64,000 nucleotides of DNA from Globodera rostochiensis (lineage: Eukaryota > Nematoda > Chromadorea > Rhabditida > Heteroderidae): contig JAEVLN010000002.1 in NCBI GenBank assembly GCA_018350325.1, forward strand, positions 3,971,667 through 4,035,666, read 5' to 3'. Of the stretch, positions 10,933 to 21,329 are shown in pieces. The position numbers and the translations under genes were made by a program. Positions within the stretch are counted from its first letter, which is position 1, and the number at the start of each line of letters is the position of its first letter. The notes below the pieces were generated by a model. It had not been told where the DNA came from, searched no databases, and worked only from the letters and a program-made list of their open reading frames with translations.

Positions 10933-11878
10933 TTATCTTAACATCGACCGCCGTTATCTGTGCCGCGATGTGCTCAGAACTTTCGAACGAAAGTATAAAG
11001 AAATGTTAAAGACGTCAAAAAACCTGCTCTATTACGACTTGTCGCATACGCTCTTCGCACTGAAAGATCTCCTTTTGTCGAAAGTGAGTTCTCTGGTTTT
11101 GGCATTGGGATTCGTTGAATTCAAACCGGATTTTGATAACTATGGCAGAAATTATAATATTGAAATGTTTTTGTTTCTTCTTTATTAGTAAATGAAACAA
11201 AAATCTGATGGACGTAATTGGACCTTTCGTTGGTGCAGTTTCTGAACATTGCAACTGCGCAGACAGTCTTCAATGATCCTTTTTTTGTTGCTTTTTATAT
11301 AAACAAATTGGCGTTTTACAGGAATAATTGTTTATGCACCAGAGTGCGTCGTCCATTTATCCGGCTAAGTTTGGATTCAACAACAGCGAGTGTCCGTACT
11401 TCCCCAGCAACAGTTTCTTCCTCGGCATCGGAATGGACAAAAGCGTCCGAATTGTTGAGAGTGAGTCATATGGAAGTTAAATACAAAGTGTCACAACCGG
11501 ATTTAGCATTTTACATACGTTTTTTAATTTTGATTTTTTTTAGGATTTTATAAAGAAGTGCGCAGTCAAGCCGTCGGTGTTCAGAGAGCAGACTGAGAAG
11601 CTGAAGTCCGCCCTCGTCCTTGGACGGAGCGAACATCTGGTACGGGCGGCGATTAGATTCGACGAACGACCGATGGAAGTCGAGTCGCGCATTTGAAGGC
11701 GCCGGAAATGAATTTTGGCGACCAATCGGCGCGATTAAAATATTTATTAAGCATGTTGAAAGTTTGGAAGAAAAATTTGGGCAAAACCGAGCGGCCTTTG
11801 GGGACGAAGAAAAATGTGCCGAAGACGAAGCTAAGTCTCAAACACAAAAGTCGGAAGAAACGTTTTCATTCACAGTGA
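10933..11878 (+). pseudogene. Argonaute (WAGO-like) gene remnant lacking PAZ, MID and PIWI
   Basis: Pieces at 10933-11083, 11239-11286, 11343-11460 and 11544-11878 resemble nematode Argonautes in order. An N-domain segment (LNIDRRYLCRDVLRTFERKY, then LLYYDLSHTLFALKDLLL) leads to an L1 segment (FFLGIGMDKSVRIVE). The L2 segment follows (FIKKCAVKPSVFREQTEKLK, then FDERPMEVESRI). The PAZ domain that should lie between L1 and L2 is absent: only 83 bp separate them and the phases do not match. One base is missing at 11693: the frame hits TGA after VESRI, and the next frame continues LKAPEMNFGDQ as L2 should. No MID or PIWI sequence follows. Argonautes bind small RNAs; this copy cannot do so. It could also be a badly assembled gene. 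Confidence 0.6.
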
Positions 11879-11930
11879 TCACTGTCACAATATGATCGCA
11901 TCCGACTGATGATCGATCAATGAATCAAAT

Positions 11931-12318
11931 CTATTCGTGCTGTTGTTGTTGATATTGTTGTTGTTTCTTTTTTAGCAATTTGTATTTCTCGCCCGACCCC
12001 AAGTGCATGTGCGCACTGCAGAACCACATCGGAATGCGATGGCCGGCCATAAATTGCATATACATCAGACCATCGTCGCGGGAACAGCTGCCCGGCTGCA
12101 GGGGACAGTCGCAGATGGCACAGATAAAGCAGCTTTTGTGCACTGTTTTTAAAAAATGTTTTGAATAAAGGCCGAAATAATTGAGAATTAAATGATATTT
12201 TAAATGATCCTAATTTCTTACTCGTAAATTTTTCCACTTGGACCTTCTCATCAAAGATTTCGATCCATGTTCGGCAAATTTGGCAAAATTTTTTAGTTGG
12301 GCCTGAGCCAAAATTCAT
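11931..12318 (-). CDS. Single-LIM-domain small protein
   Basis: Two exons (12318-12222 and 12142-11931) give 102 residues. A single LIM zinc-binding domain fills most of it: CQIC near the start, HKSCFICAIC in the middle and CSAH towards the end, matching the CxxC...HxxCxxCxxC...CxxH spacing. LIM domains bind two zinc ions and mediate protein-protein contacts. The tail is Lys- and Gln-rich (CAA/CAG codons near 11940-11970). There is no signal peptide. A related, broken copy with the same intron position lies about 0.7 kb upstream. One LIM domain and no partner domain is unusual, so it may act as an adaptor (inference). Confidence 0.75.
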
Positions 12319-12925
12319 TTTTATCTTAATTCAAGAAGTTCATTTAATTTTTAACAGAAATTTATGGGGGTTTTGAGAGATTTAGAATTTTACTATAAAT
12401 AAATGGTTGATGTTTTTAAAGCTAAATCTCATACCTAATTTAAAAATTCATTTCTTAAGAATTATTTTTAATGATTATTTTCTCTAACTTTTTATTTAAA
12501 TGTTTTAGTCGGTTTTAAATGCCTCAAAATATTAGTCGAAATTCCAATCAATTTAAAAAACTTATAAATCCTAAAAGATAAATCTAACTTAGGTTAAGAA
12601 TAGGGGGAAATGTGCATTAGGCCGTAGGACGATGGAATTTGTTCATTTTCGATCAAAACATTCATTCACTGATCACTTTGTTCAATCAGCGATCATTTTG
12701 ACAGCTGTTTCCTCGCTTTAACGCCTCCGCATAATCCGTTCGTAGGATAACAATCGATTTTAAATAAAATAATATAATTTTTAAAGTTTTTCAAATCCTT
12801 TTATGATTTTAAAATAATGTTGTTTTTCCAATTAATAAAAGAAAGAATTGTTATAAAGATACTCATAGAATGCGACAAATTGGCGTCAAAATTGGATGAA
12901 ATATATTGGCTTATTATAATTTTAT
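12319..12925. other. Intergenic region between the two LIM copies
   Basis: AT-rich DNA containing short TGATCA-type repeats around 12650-12710. No coding feature seen. Confidence 0.4.
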
Positions 12926-13226
12926 TTATTCATTGCAACAATTTGCATATTTTTCCCTCAAAAGCATCCCATCGTCGCGGGAGCAGCTGCCCGGCTTCAG
13001 CTGACAGTCGCATATTGCGCACACAAAGCATCTTTTGTGCACTGACGCAAAGTTTATATCAAAATTATTTTCTCTTATTTTTGAATTTAAAAACAAAATT
13101 ACTTTTTTTTTAAACCTTTTAATTGTTACTTGTGTGCTTTTCCACCTGCACTTTCTCATCAAATACATCGATCCAGCTTCAGCAAATGTGGCATAACTTT
13201 TTTGTTGGCACAGTGCCGAACTCCAT
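12926..13226 (-). pseudogene. Broken tandem copy of the LIM gene
   Basis: Exon 1 (13226 down to about 13130) begins MEFGTVPTKKLCHIC and aligns with the intact paralogue, but the Arg codon CGA after CxxC is TGA here (13179-13181). Exon 2 (13041-12926) keeps HKRCFVCAIC and PGSCSRDDG, after which the reading diverges and ends without the final zinc ligands. The intron position and phase match the intact gene. One nonsense change plus loss of the second zinc site indicates a pseudogene. Stop-codon readthrough is possible in principle but would not restore the missing ligands. Confidence 0.75.
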
Positions 13227-13827
13227 TCTTTTTTGTCGGAAAAATAAAATTTAAAAAGATTAATATATCAGTTAAGAGAACAAAAAAATGTTTTTTGGAT
13301 ATTTAATGTTCAAAAATACAAAAATTGCTAAGTTTCCATGTTTATTTATTATTTTATTAATTTACTGATTCAATCTTAAATAAATTAATCCCCTTAAACA
13401 AAAAATTGCTTTAAAATAATTCTTTAATGATTAATAAAAAAACAATTAGTAAATGCAATTTGTGTTTGATTGGAATGTATGTAAATCGCGGGAACTTTAA
13501 GAAATTCACAACAAAGAAAAAAAGAAGAAAAATTGGTAAAATAAAATGAACCAAATTTTAGAGATATTTTTTTCGGATATAAATCTGAAAAAGATGGAAA
13601 AACTCCGGCTATAAATGAGGGAATTTTATTTTATCTGTTATATGAAGTGCGAAATGAATGAATACTATTCATAAAACTATTTGATTTTAATGAGTTTCAA
13701 TTTTTGTTCAGAAGACCGGAGTTCACCCAATTTTCAAATTCGACTCGAAGAAATTCAACAAAATGTCCCGATCACTTCTCAAAAATGTCCCGATCACTTC
13801 TCAAAAATGTCCGATCGTCGTCGTCTT
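13227..13827. other. Intergenic region
   Basis: AT-rich DNA between the LIM pseudogene and the AT-hook gene. A short imperfect duplication, ATGTCCCGATCACTTCTCAA, repeats near 13761-13805. No gene seen. Confidence 0.4.
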
Positions 13828-14371
13828 CTATTCGTCCATAATGTAAAGGATCAGTGTGTACTCCATCCCACGCTCCACCGGCAAGTTCACGTCCACTTGC
13901 AACGACTTCCGTTCGCCGATCGACGAATTTTCGGGATGCATAAACATGGCTTCAGCCTTCAATTTGGTGGACTAAAATATTGAAATATATTTTGAATCAA
14001 AATTTTGTATAAATATTATCACTTTGAACTCTTTGGCGAACTGTCCCACCGCTTTCTTCTTTAAATTGCAAACTTTGGCAGTTTTTCGGATGCGCAGAAT
14101 GCCGAAACGTTCAGCCAACGGCTCCGTGGACCATTGGATGTCGTTGCCGCTCCACAGAAAATCATTTTTGGAACGAAAAATGCGCAAAAATACGGTGACA
14201 TTTGTCCACTGAAAAAATATAAATATATTTTTATTAAAAAATATAATTTTAACATTTGCTTTATTTCTGACGCAACCAAAAAAAGAAAGCGATGACAAAA
14301 GCGATTTGCAAAAATTTTACCGCTAATGCCTTTTTGGGACGGCCACGGACCTTTTTTTCAGTCGAAGTCAT
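13828..14371 (-). CDS. Small AT-hook protein, otherwise unknown
   Basis: Three exons (14371-14321, 14208-14023, 13971-13828) join in phase 0 at both junctions to a 126-residue protein. Residues 8-13 are RGRPKK, the AT-hook core that inserts into the minor groove of AT-rich DNA. The rest is an unrecognised region of alternating hydrophobic and basic residues (WTNVTVFLRIFRSKNDFLW and KTAKVCNLKKKAVGQFAKEF), ending in EYTLILYIMDE. The strand-like pattern suggests a small folded beta domain after the hook. A nuclear chromatin role is likely from the motif alone (inference). No signal peptide is present. Confidence 0.68.
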
Positions 14372-16354
14372 TATTAAAATTATCCGAAATCTTAAAATAA
14401 ATAAATAAATAAATGAACAAAAATGTGTCCACCAAATAAACCCTTTGGAAAGTTTGATTAAAACATCGATCAATTTCGATTCGATGCAGAGAATCAGGGT
14501 TAGACACTGTCACCTAACAGAGTAATGGCCGAATTTGTTTGAGACATTTTTGTTAATGCCACAAATTTTTTACTTCTCAAAAAATCGTAAAATAAATTAT
14601 TCTTTACGGCATTTTCAGCCCGCCTTAAGCATAACCCTCGAGGAATAAAGGATGAAAAAATTGGGAAATTTAAACTATAAGACTGCGAAAAGAATATGGG
14701 GGGGGGGGGTATTGGAATGAATTTATTCTAAAATAAAGTGAGTTGATTGGTCAAAAAGCATTTTCTTTGTTGTGATTTTTGTGTTGGGGGGAGGGGCGGC
14801 GGGGGAATTACTGCAAAATGCGAAAAAACAGTGCAAAGAACATAGCGTTTATATGTATTAATGCCGGCGAGTTGTTGTGCAATCGATGTTATTTAGAACA
14901 TCAAAAAGACTCTAGCGCTTTTTAAATAATTTTAATTATCTTTACTAAACTATAATTAACGAATTCAAACAAATCATTCAGGGGAGGGTTGCCATCTGCC
15001 CTTATTTGTAAGAGATTTGTCCTTAAATATGATTAGTAATTTCTACATAACAATTCACATTTATGCCAAAATAAATATATTCACAAATTTAGAACATTTT
15101 AGAAAATTGCTTTTCGTAGAATCGGCGGGAACGGGATTCCCGCGGGAAAAGTGCGGGATTCCCGTGCCACTATTTGGGGGATCAAAAGTTTTCAAATAAA
15201 CATTTTTTATATTTCGACAAAAAAAACTCACTTTTTTTAGAAACTGAAATTTTTTACATAAAAAAAAGTTTTTGAGCTATTATTGAGATTTTACAAATAA
15301 CTATTTTTGCTTATGAGTCAATTTTGACTTTTTTTCTCATCTTTTTAGTTTATTAAATCGAAAATATTCACTAAAAATCGTCAGCTTAGCTATTATTTAT
15401 TCGATTTAGATCCAATTTATATAAAAATGTGCGTTAAGACTTTTTAGTCCCTATAAATCCCTATTTCGGCCTTTTTGAGAATAAATCCCTATTTTGCCAT
15501 TTTTGCGTTTTTAGTCCCTATTTTGGCAAGAAAATCTACACCTAAAATCAAAATATTTTCTTTCCAAAAACCCCCTAAAAAAGACCTGACCCAAAAACCT
15601 CTGGTCGGGTTTTGGGGTAACCCGGCAACCCTGGTAGCAATCGGAGCGAAAATGCATTCAAATTCTCCAATATGATTGGCGTGAAAGACGATCAGAGACT
15701 TTTGCTCGACTTTTATTGATACTTAAGTTTGCTGATTATTCCAAGAATTAATCCGGAAATTGTCCCAGTAAATGATTAATTATTTGCAATAATTTTTCAA
15801 TTTTATTTATTCTTTGTCTATTTTTATATCCATTTGAAAAATTTTACACTCTTAATTTAATTTTTCGTCAATTTAGTCGGGCAGGAAAATAAATTAACAA
15901 AATTTGTAAATAATTATTTATTCTCTGTGAAATTCGATCCATTCTTTTGTTTCACTAGAAAACCGAAAATTGTTACATTTTTCAGAAAGTTACAACATTT
16001 ACTTACCAAAACATAAAAAAGATAACTTTGTATTTGTTTTAATAGCTCAAAACTTTATTTTATTTATTTTTTAATAAAATTTCCTTTCTTCCAACTTCCC
16101 GTTCCCAAAATTAGGCAAAAACATATAAAATGTACAGAAAAGAATAGTGATTAAAAAGAATCAGGAAGATATTTAAATTTTTGAAATTAGCGCATTTTTA
16201 TAACCGTTTGGATTGGTCCGATCACTTAACTTTCCAATCTCCTCAATCGCAAATATGTCGGTGTCGTACAGATTAACAAAGCCATTAAGTTGAAAAGTAT
16301 TTGGCCTATTTTTAGTCGCGAATATCAAATAAATAAATTTATGATAAAGTGTCA
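14372..16354. other. Long gene-poor region with degenerate repeats
   Basis: Holds a poly-G run near 14698, GGGA/TCCC-rich debris at 15120-15185 and repeated phrases such as TCCCTATTTTGGC at 15450-15530, which look like remnants of mobile DNA. On the minus strand at 16173-16300 an AG-bounded frame (FVNLYDTDIFAIEEIGKL) looks faintly coding, but no partner exon was found. Confidence 0.4.
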
Positions 16355-16958
16355 ATGGCATACCAAATTAATAACATCGTGTTAATTTGTATTATTTATA
16401 TTTCTGCAATTTTTGGCATCACAATAAATTCCGGTAAGTTTTATCCTTCACTTTGCATGATTTAAAAGAAGTGTTTGTCTTAATTAGAGCACTGAATCAA
16501 TTAAAATCAAACAATATAAAAAAGGTTAATTATTTTTAAGAGTTAAATTGTTGGATGGGCTTCTCAATGGGCGGGCCGCCCTTTGGTGACGACGACGAAT
16601 TTGGGCCGCTGTTCGACATGAATTGCAGCGGGGAAAATGTTAATTGCATGAGCACAAATTGCGTTTTGGGTAATTAAACAATTATAAATATGCCAACATT
16701 TCCAATTATTGCCAGATGAAAAAACCGGAATGTCCGCGCGCTTACAGCTGCCGGGACGCAGCGGCGTGGTGCCGTGCCCACAAAATTCATTGCAAGAAAA
16801 TGTTCAACGGCACAATGTCAAAATGTTTGGGATGCACTGAAAATCTGTGCAATGCCGAAAATGACACAAAAATCGCTATTCCTGACAAATTGGTGGTCGG
16901 CACGGCGGTTGGAGGTCGAAGGAATGGGACGGGGCGGGGCGGGGCCATTGAAACTTGA
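16355..16958 (+). CDS. Secreted Cys-rich protein, possibly Ly6/three-finger-like
   Basis: Exon 1 (16355-16433) encodes a signal peptide (IVLICIIYISAIFGITINS). Exon 2 (from 16541) begins ELNCWMGFSMGG and contains NCSGENVNCMSTNC. Exon 3 (16716-16958) carries ECPRAYSC, WCRAHKIHC and finally CLGCTENLCN. An opening LxC and a closing CxxxxxLCN resemble Ly6/three-finger proteins, a secreted or GPI-anchored fold held by disulfides. A Gly/Arg-rich tail follows. The phase to exon 3 is kept only if the exon 2 donor is the GT at 16663; the stronger-looking GT at 16670 breaks the Cys frame. The family call is tentative; the secreted, Cys-rich character is clear. Confidence 0.6.
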
Positions 16959-17657
16959 GAGTTTCGAACCGTTCGAATTTGTTTTTTATTCATATTTTTG
17001 TTAAATGTGTTTAATGCAAATACATTTTTCAGTTTTGTTCTTTTTTGGCACGGTGTTTTGCTGTCTTCTAAAGAACAGAAAAACTTGGCAAATTCATTCA
17101 TTGATCACTTTGCCTTTTTTTGCTTGCTTTTTGTTTGGACATTTTTGTCTTTATGAATGAAATTGATGAATAAGTCGATTGGATTTCGAGAATCTCGAAA
17201 AAAAGTAAAAAATTATTCTCTCTATGTTCATGTGATTAGTACTCGCAAAATGGCTCAATCGGAAACGGTAGAAAATAATCGAATTAATGACACTTTTTCT
17301 CTACGATTACAATACAATAATTATATAATTATCAAAAACAGAATTTGCACTAATTACCCATTTTTTAACTTTAATTCTTTCTCCCCCTAAATCATCATCC
17401 CCCCCCCTCCACTGCCGTCGCGTCGCCTTCTTCGTTTGAGCTAATAAATGTGGTTGGTGATTGATGTGATCGAATGGATCAGATCGTTTTTGAGTTGATG
17501 ACCTGGTTCGGATCAAATGCTTTAAAACACGAAAATGCTTCAAACAAAGTGCAGAAAACAAATGATAAAATTTGAAATCAGTCACAAATAAAAAAATTAT
17601 TTTCTTTTTCTTGTTAATTACTTTATTGTTAAGACCTTTTAATATAAATAAATATAA
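16959..17657. other. Intergenic region
   Basis: AT-rich DNA between two secreted-protein genes. No convincing exon, RNA or repeat was seen apart from short homopolymers. Confidence 0.4.
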
Positions 17658-18662
17658 ATGCTTAGCACTGTGAAAATGTTGACACTTCTCTTTTTTGTTT
17701 TCACATTATTTGGCGATTTTATTGCAGCTAACAAAATGAACAAAGTTGGTGAAAGAAACCAGCAACTTAATGCTTACAGGTTAGCTTATTTACAGCCTTT
17801 TGGATTGTTAAAAATACATTTTTAAATCTTTTAAAAAAAAAATAAATTTTGTGAAATCGCAAAATAAATTTTGTTTTATTCCAGTACTGCACCAAACGGA
17901 CGTGCCAAGGCGCAGGGGCATGGGTTTGTGTCCTTTTAAATAAATTTAATTAAAATGTCTTAATTTCAGCTCAATTCGTCTTCCACAAACAATCAACTCG
18001 GGCGCATTGGCTACCAACAGTAATAAGCAGCTTTTCATCGGTGTGCCAACGCCACCGCCGGTGCCGCGTGTGCCAATACCGTACCCTTACCGTAGCAAAA
18101 GGTCGCATTTATTTAATTTCCATTAATTGTTCAATAAATTATAATAATTTATACAGCACAATCGAATAATTTTTTCAGTGTTTCTCAGCAACAAAATGCC
18201 AATAGAGCAACAAATAAACAAATTTTGATTGGTGTTTCAACGCCTGCTCCAGTTCCCCGTGTCCCCGTCCCTTATGCCAGCCCCCGTTCTGTGGCCAGAG
18301 GGTTAAATACAAATTGTTTATTTTTAATATTAATTAAATTAATTTATTTAGGGTTGCCCAATACCCCCAGCAACGGGCCAACTTCATCCCAACGCCTCCG
18401 CCCGTCCCACCAATACCAGCAATTCCTTTCCCGTACCATCACGCCAAACGACGCTCCGTTTTCGAAAGTGATGGCACTTTTATGATGAGCAACGGACAAC
18501 AAGTATTTGTTGTAAATTTATACATTAATTGAAAATATTAATATTAAAATTGGACAAAAAGTTTGTAATTGTTAATTTAAAATATTTTTGCAGCGTTTTT
18601 TACCAAGAAGCGGCAACAAATATGCCTATGTTATTCACAGCCAAAAAGAAGCCATTCTGTAA
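17658..18662 (+). CDS. Secreted Pro-rich protein with exon-encoded repeats
   Basis: Six exons (17658-17779, 17885-17923, 17970-18101, 18179-18301, 18352-18502, 18594-18662) join to 211 residues. A signal peptide (MLTLLFFVFTLFGDFIAA) leads. Exons 3, 4 and 5 each encode one copy of the same module: QLFIGVPTPPPVPRVPIPYP, QILIGVSTPAPVPRVPVPYA and NFIPTPPPVPPIPAIPFPYH. The introns before them all fall after the second codon base, as expected from exon duplication. Basic stretches (RSK at the exon 3 end, KRR in exon 5) follow the modules and could be processing sites. The family is unknown. Extracellular matrix, peptide precursor or effector roles are all possible. Confidence 0.75.
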
Positions 18663-19477
18663 AATTATTCCTTTTATTACAGTGATAAATATTTGCGACT
18701 GCTTTTTAAATTGTTTTTGGATAAGAATAAATTTTCCTAATTTTGATAAAGTTTTGTGATGAACTCGAAAAGAATAAATTTTCCTAATTTTGATAAAGTT
18801 TTGTGATGAACTCGAAAAGAATAAATTTTCCTAATTTTGATAAAGTTTTGTGATGAACTCGAAAAGAATAAATTTTCCTAATTTTGATAAAGTTTTGTGA
18901 TGAATTCGAAAAGAATAAATTTTCCTAATTTTGATAAAGTTTTGTGATGAACTCGAAAAGAATAAATTTTCCTAATTTTGATAAAGTTTTGTGATGAATT
19001 CGAAAAGAATAAATTTTCCTAATTTTGATAAAGTTTTGTGATGAATTCGAAAAGAATAAATTTTCCTAATTTTGATAAAGTTTTGTGATGAATTCGAAAA
19101 GAGGGTAATTAAATTGATTGATTTGGCTTAATTGTTTAAAAAGGACGCATTGACTGTTCGAGAAGCAAAAGAGTGCCCATAGAACAGTTGTTTTGTGCTG
19201 GAGTTATTATTATATTCTTTTGCGAGAAATTCATTGACAATTGTTCGCGTCTTTTCGTTCATTTAGCCAACAATTCACCTAACTTTCTCTTTAATCTTTA
19301 AATTGTTTAAAAAACATAAAATTTCATTTACGCTTGCTTCTTCTATTCTCATCTCGGCACACAAAAGTTTGTTGGACTGATCGATCATAAAATGCGCAAT
19401 AATTTCGAAAGTTTGTTTCCAATTCCGCACAAATAGCCTAATTAAGCTGTACAATTCAATTACCGAAATTTCTTCAA
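18663..19477. other. Intergenic region holding a 47-bp satellite
   Basis: After the Pro-rich gene comes the 47-bp tandem repeat listed separately, then AT-rich DNA. A minus-strand frame at 19275-19500 (NWKQTFEIIAHFMIDQSNKL) has protein-like composition but no partner exon. Confidence 0.4.
18723..19100. repeat. Tandem repeat, 47-bp unit, about 8 copies
   Basis: Unit: AATAAATTTTCCTAATTTTG followed by ATAAAGTTTTGTGATGAAYTCGAAAAG. Copies differ mainly at one position (AACTC or AATTC). It begins just after the stop of the Pro-rich gene, so it may lie in its 3' untranslated region. Every unit carries AATAAA, a polyadenylation hexamer. Confidence 0.93.
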
Positions 19478-19756
19478 ATGACGTCGTCGGATTACGGCGA
19501 TGATGAGGCGCGCGGCGACGGCATAAAAGCGCCTCCGAGCGAACGCTTTCTGAACTATTCTCTGTTCCACAATTATTCACCGTACGGCACGCGCTCTTTG
19601 GCCTACGACTACGCCAAATTTGCGGAACGCACCAAATGGCCGGTGAAAAATCCGTGTGGCACTATTCAATTTGACGATGAACCACGCTTGCCGCGCTACC
19701 AGTACTGGAGTCCGTTGACGGCTCGCTACGAGTGCAGCTACACACAAAACATCTGA
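19478..19756 (+). CDS. Hypothetical 92-residue protein
   Basis: An uninterrupted frame opens with MTSSDYGDDEARGDG and ends in a Tyr/Pro/Arg-rich part (KWPVKNPCGTIQFDDEPRLP, then YQYWSPLTARYECSYTQ). The composition looks coding and the GC content is higher than in the flanks. There is no signal peptide or recognised domain. A minus-strand frame overlaps the beginning, so the coding strand is not certain. Confidence 0.45.
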   Translation: MTSSDYGDDEARGDGIKAPPSERFLNYSLFHNYSPYGTRSLAYDYAKFAERTKWPVKNPCGTIQFDDEPRLPRYQYWSPLTARYECSYTQNI

Positions 19757-19926
19757 TCGGCATGACGATAACGAAAGAGTGGTGCTTCTGTTCATTCTGC
19801 AGGTTAAGCTGGTTTGCAAAATTAGAATAATTGGGCAAAAAAAGAAATATTTTTAGCTGTTTAATAAATTTTACAAATTTTCATGAAAAATTCAAAGCCA
19901 AAATAACGAAAGACTAAAAAAATTGC

Positions 19927-20007
19927 GACGCCCGTGAGATTCGAACTCACGCGGGGAAACCCCATTGGATTAGCAGTCCAACGCCTTAACCACTCGGCCA
20001 GAGCGTC
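19927..20007 (-). tRNA. tRNA-Ser (anticodon GCT)
   Basis: The minus strand folds as a class II tRNA of 81 nt. The acceptor ends GACGCTC and GGGCGTC pair, the D arm contains GGCCGAGTGGTTAAGGC, and the anticodon loop is CTGCTAA with anticodon GCT. A long variable arm (TGGGGTTTCCCCG) and a T loop GTTCGAATC follow. The anticodon and long variable arm identify a serine tRNA reading AGC/AGT. No intron is present. Confidence 0.96.
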
Positions 20008-20484
20008 CATGAGACCCCCTACCCAATAGATACATTTAATATTAAAACTATAAAAATTGGATTGGAAAGTTGCTTATTTACATTTTTAGATTACCTATTC
20101 TTTTCTCAGCATCAATGAAGACTCGTGGAGATATTATTACGAATAATCAATTGACACAAAAACATTGTAATAATTCACATTATCTTTTAATGACTTTTTC
20201 AATATGAAATTATTAAACACAAATAATTCCTTTGATTTCACTAAGGTTTAAATCAAATTTTTAACTTCCCATCCGTAATTTTTTGGCAAAATTCGCCATG
20301 AAATATTAACAAAAAAAAATTCGCAGGCACAAAACTAGACCTAACAACAACTTTCTTCCCGTAATTCTAATCTTTTGCACACTTCTCGCGTTTTAAATCA
20401 AATAAATAAATATATTAGAGCATAATTAATTGGATGGAAATGTAAGGTCAGATTAAGTCCAATTCCATCCGAAAGAATGGCCGA
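20008..20484. other. Intergenic region
   Basis: AT-rich DNA between the tRNA and the small membrane protein gene; nothing further identified. Confidence 0.4.
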
Positions 20485-20809
20485 TCATCCCCGAATTCTC
20501 ATTATAATCCAATACAAAATCCCGACAAAGCATCCTGTGGCAGATAAAGCAGCGAAAACAAGCATTATGATCAGCCCAGTGGAGGCCAAAAACTGGAATT
20601 TGGCAGCTTGTTGCTAAAAGGGGGAAATAAATTGTTAAAAACTCAAATGAAATGGCTTCATTAAACAAAATTTAATTTTGAAAAGGTTAGCACCTCACCT
20701 CTCCTTCCAATTCATTGAAATTCAGTGAAGCGTTTGCATTGTTTTGAACAGTTTGTGCTGTGCAGATGAGCAGAAATGTAAATGGACAAACAAATTGGGC
20801 GAAAGTCAT
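20485..20809 (-). CDS. Small single-pass membrane protein with signal peptide (79 residues)
   Basis: Two exons (20809-20699 and 20613-20485) join in phase 0. Exon 1 encodes a signal peptide (FVCPFTFLLICTAQTV) and a short Asn/Glu-rich ectodomain. Exon 2 encodes QQAAKFQF and then a long hydrophobic helix (STGLIIMLVFAALSATGC, then FVGILYWII), ending MRIRG, a typical stop-transfer. This predicts a type I membrane microprotein with a 25-residue ectodomain and almost no cytosolic tail. The family is unknown. Another frame over exon 2 mimics half a LIM finger, but the splice phase favours this one. Confidence 0.6.
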
Positions 20810-21329
20810 CGATTGATAGTTTTTTCTAAGCTTTTTTTTGTTTAAACAAAATATTGTAAGAATGTTTATTTAAACTAATTTTATTATTAAACAATCCAAT
20901 ATAAAAATAATCCAAATTGAATTTAAAAAAATGAAAAATACAGAACAAAATAATGTTTTTGTGGCGAGATAATCAAAAATATGCAAAAGGATTAGGCAGC
21001 AGCGTGTCCGATCAACTGCGCGACTCGTGAAGAATGATGTGGGAAACGAAAAACGAGTTGGATAAGAATAATGGATGGATGGAAAAATGTGGAAGAAATT
21101 TGGGGGCTTTCGATGCGCCAATGCATCTCAATAATAAAAGAACATTACAGTTACATTTTAAGAAAACGATCGTCAGTTAAAAGAAAAAAATTTAAACAAA
21201 AAAAAGAATTTATTTAATGCACAATTTTCAAAAATAAATCTTATGCAAATAAACAAAAAGTATAGCAGATGAAGATAAAAGGTACAATGAATGAATGAAG
21301 CATTTGCGCGGTTCAAATTGGCACATTTA
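20810..21329. other. Intergenic region
   Basis: AT-rich DNA between the small membrane gene and the AMOP fragment on the same strand. It should contain the promoter of the membrane gene. No other feature seen. Confidence 0.4.

Noticed and set aside
19275..19580. Minus-strand 101-codon frame opposite the hypothetical protein
   Set aside because: Composition looks partly coding, but no start context, partner exon or domain; kept only as a note.
20453..20668. A half LIM finger (HNACFRCFIC) on the minus strand
   Set aside because: The frame fits no upstream exon; the alternative frame joins in phase with a signal-peptide exon and gives a membrane helix.
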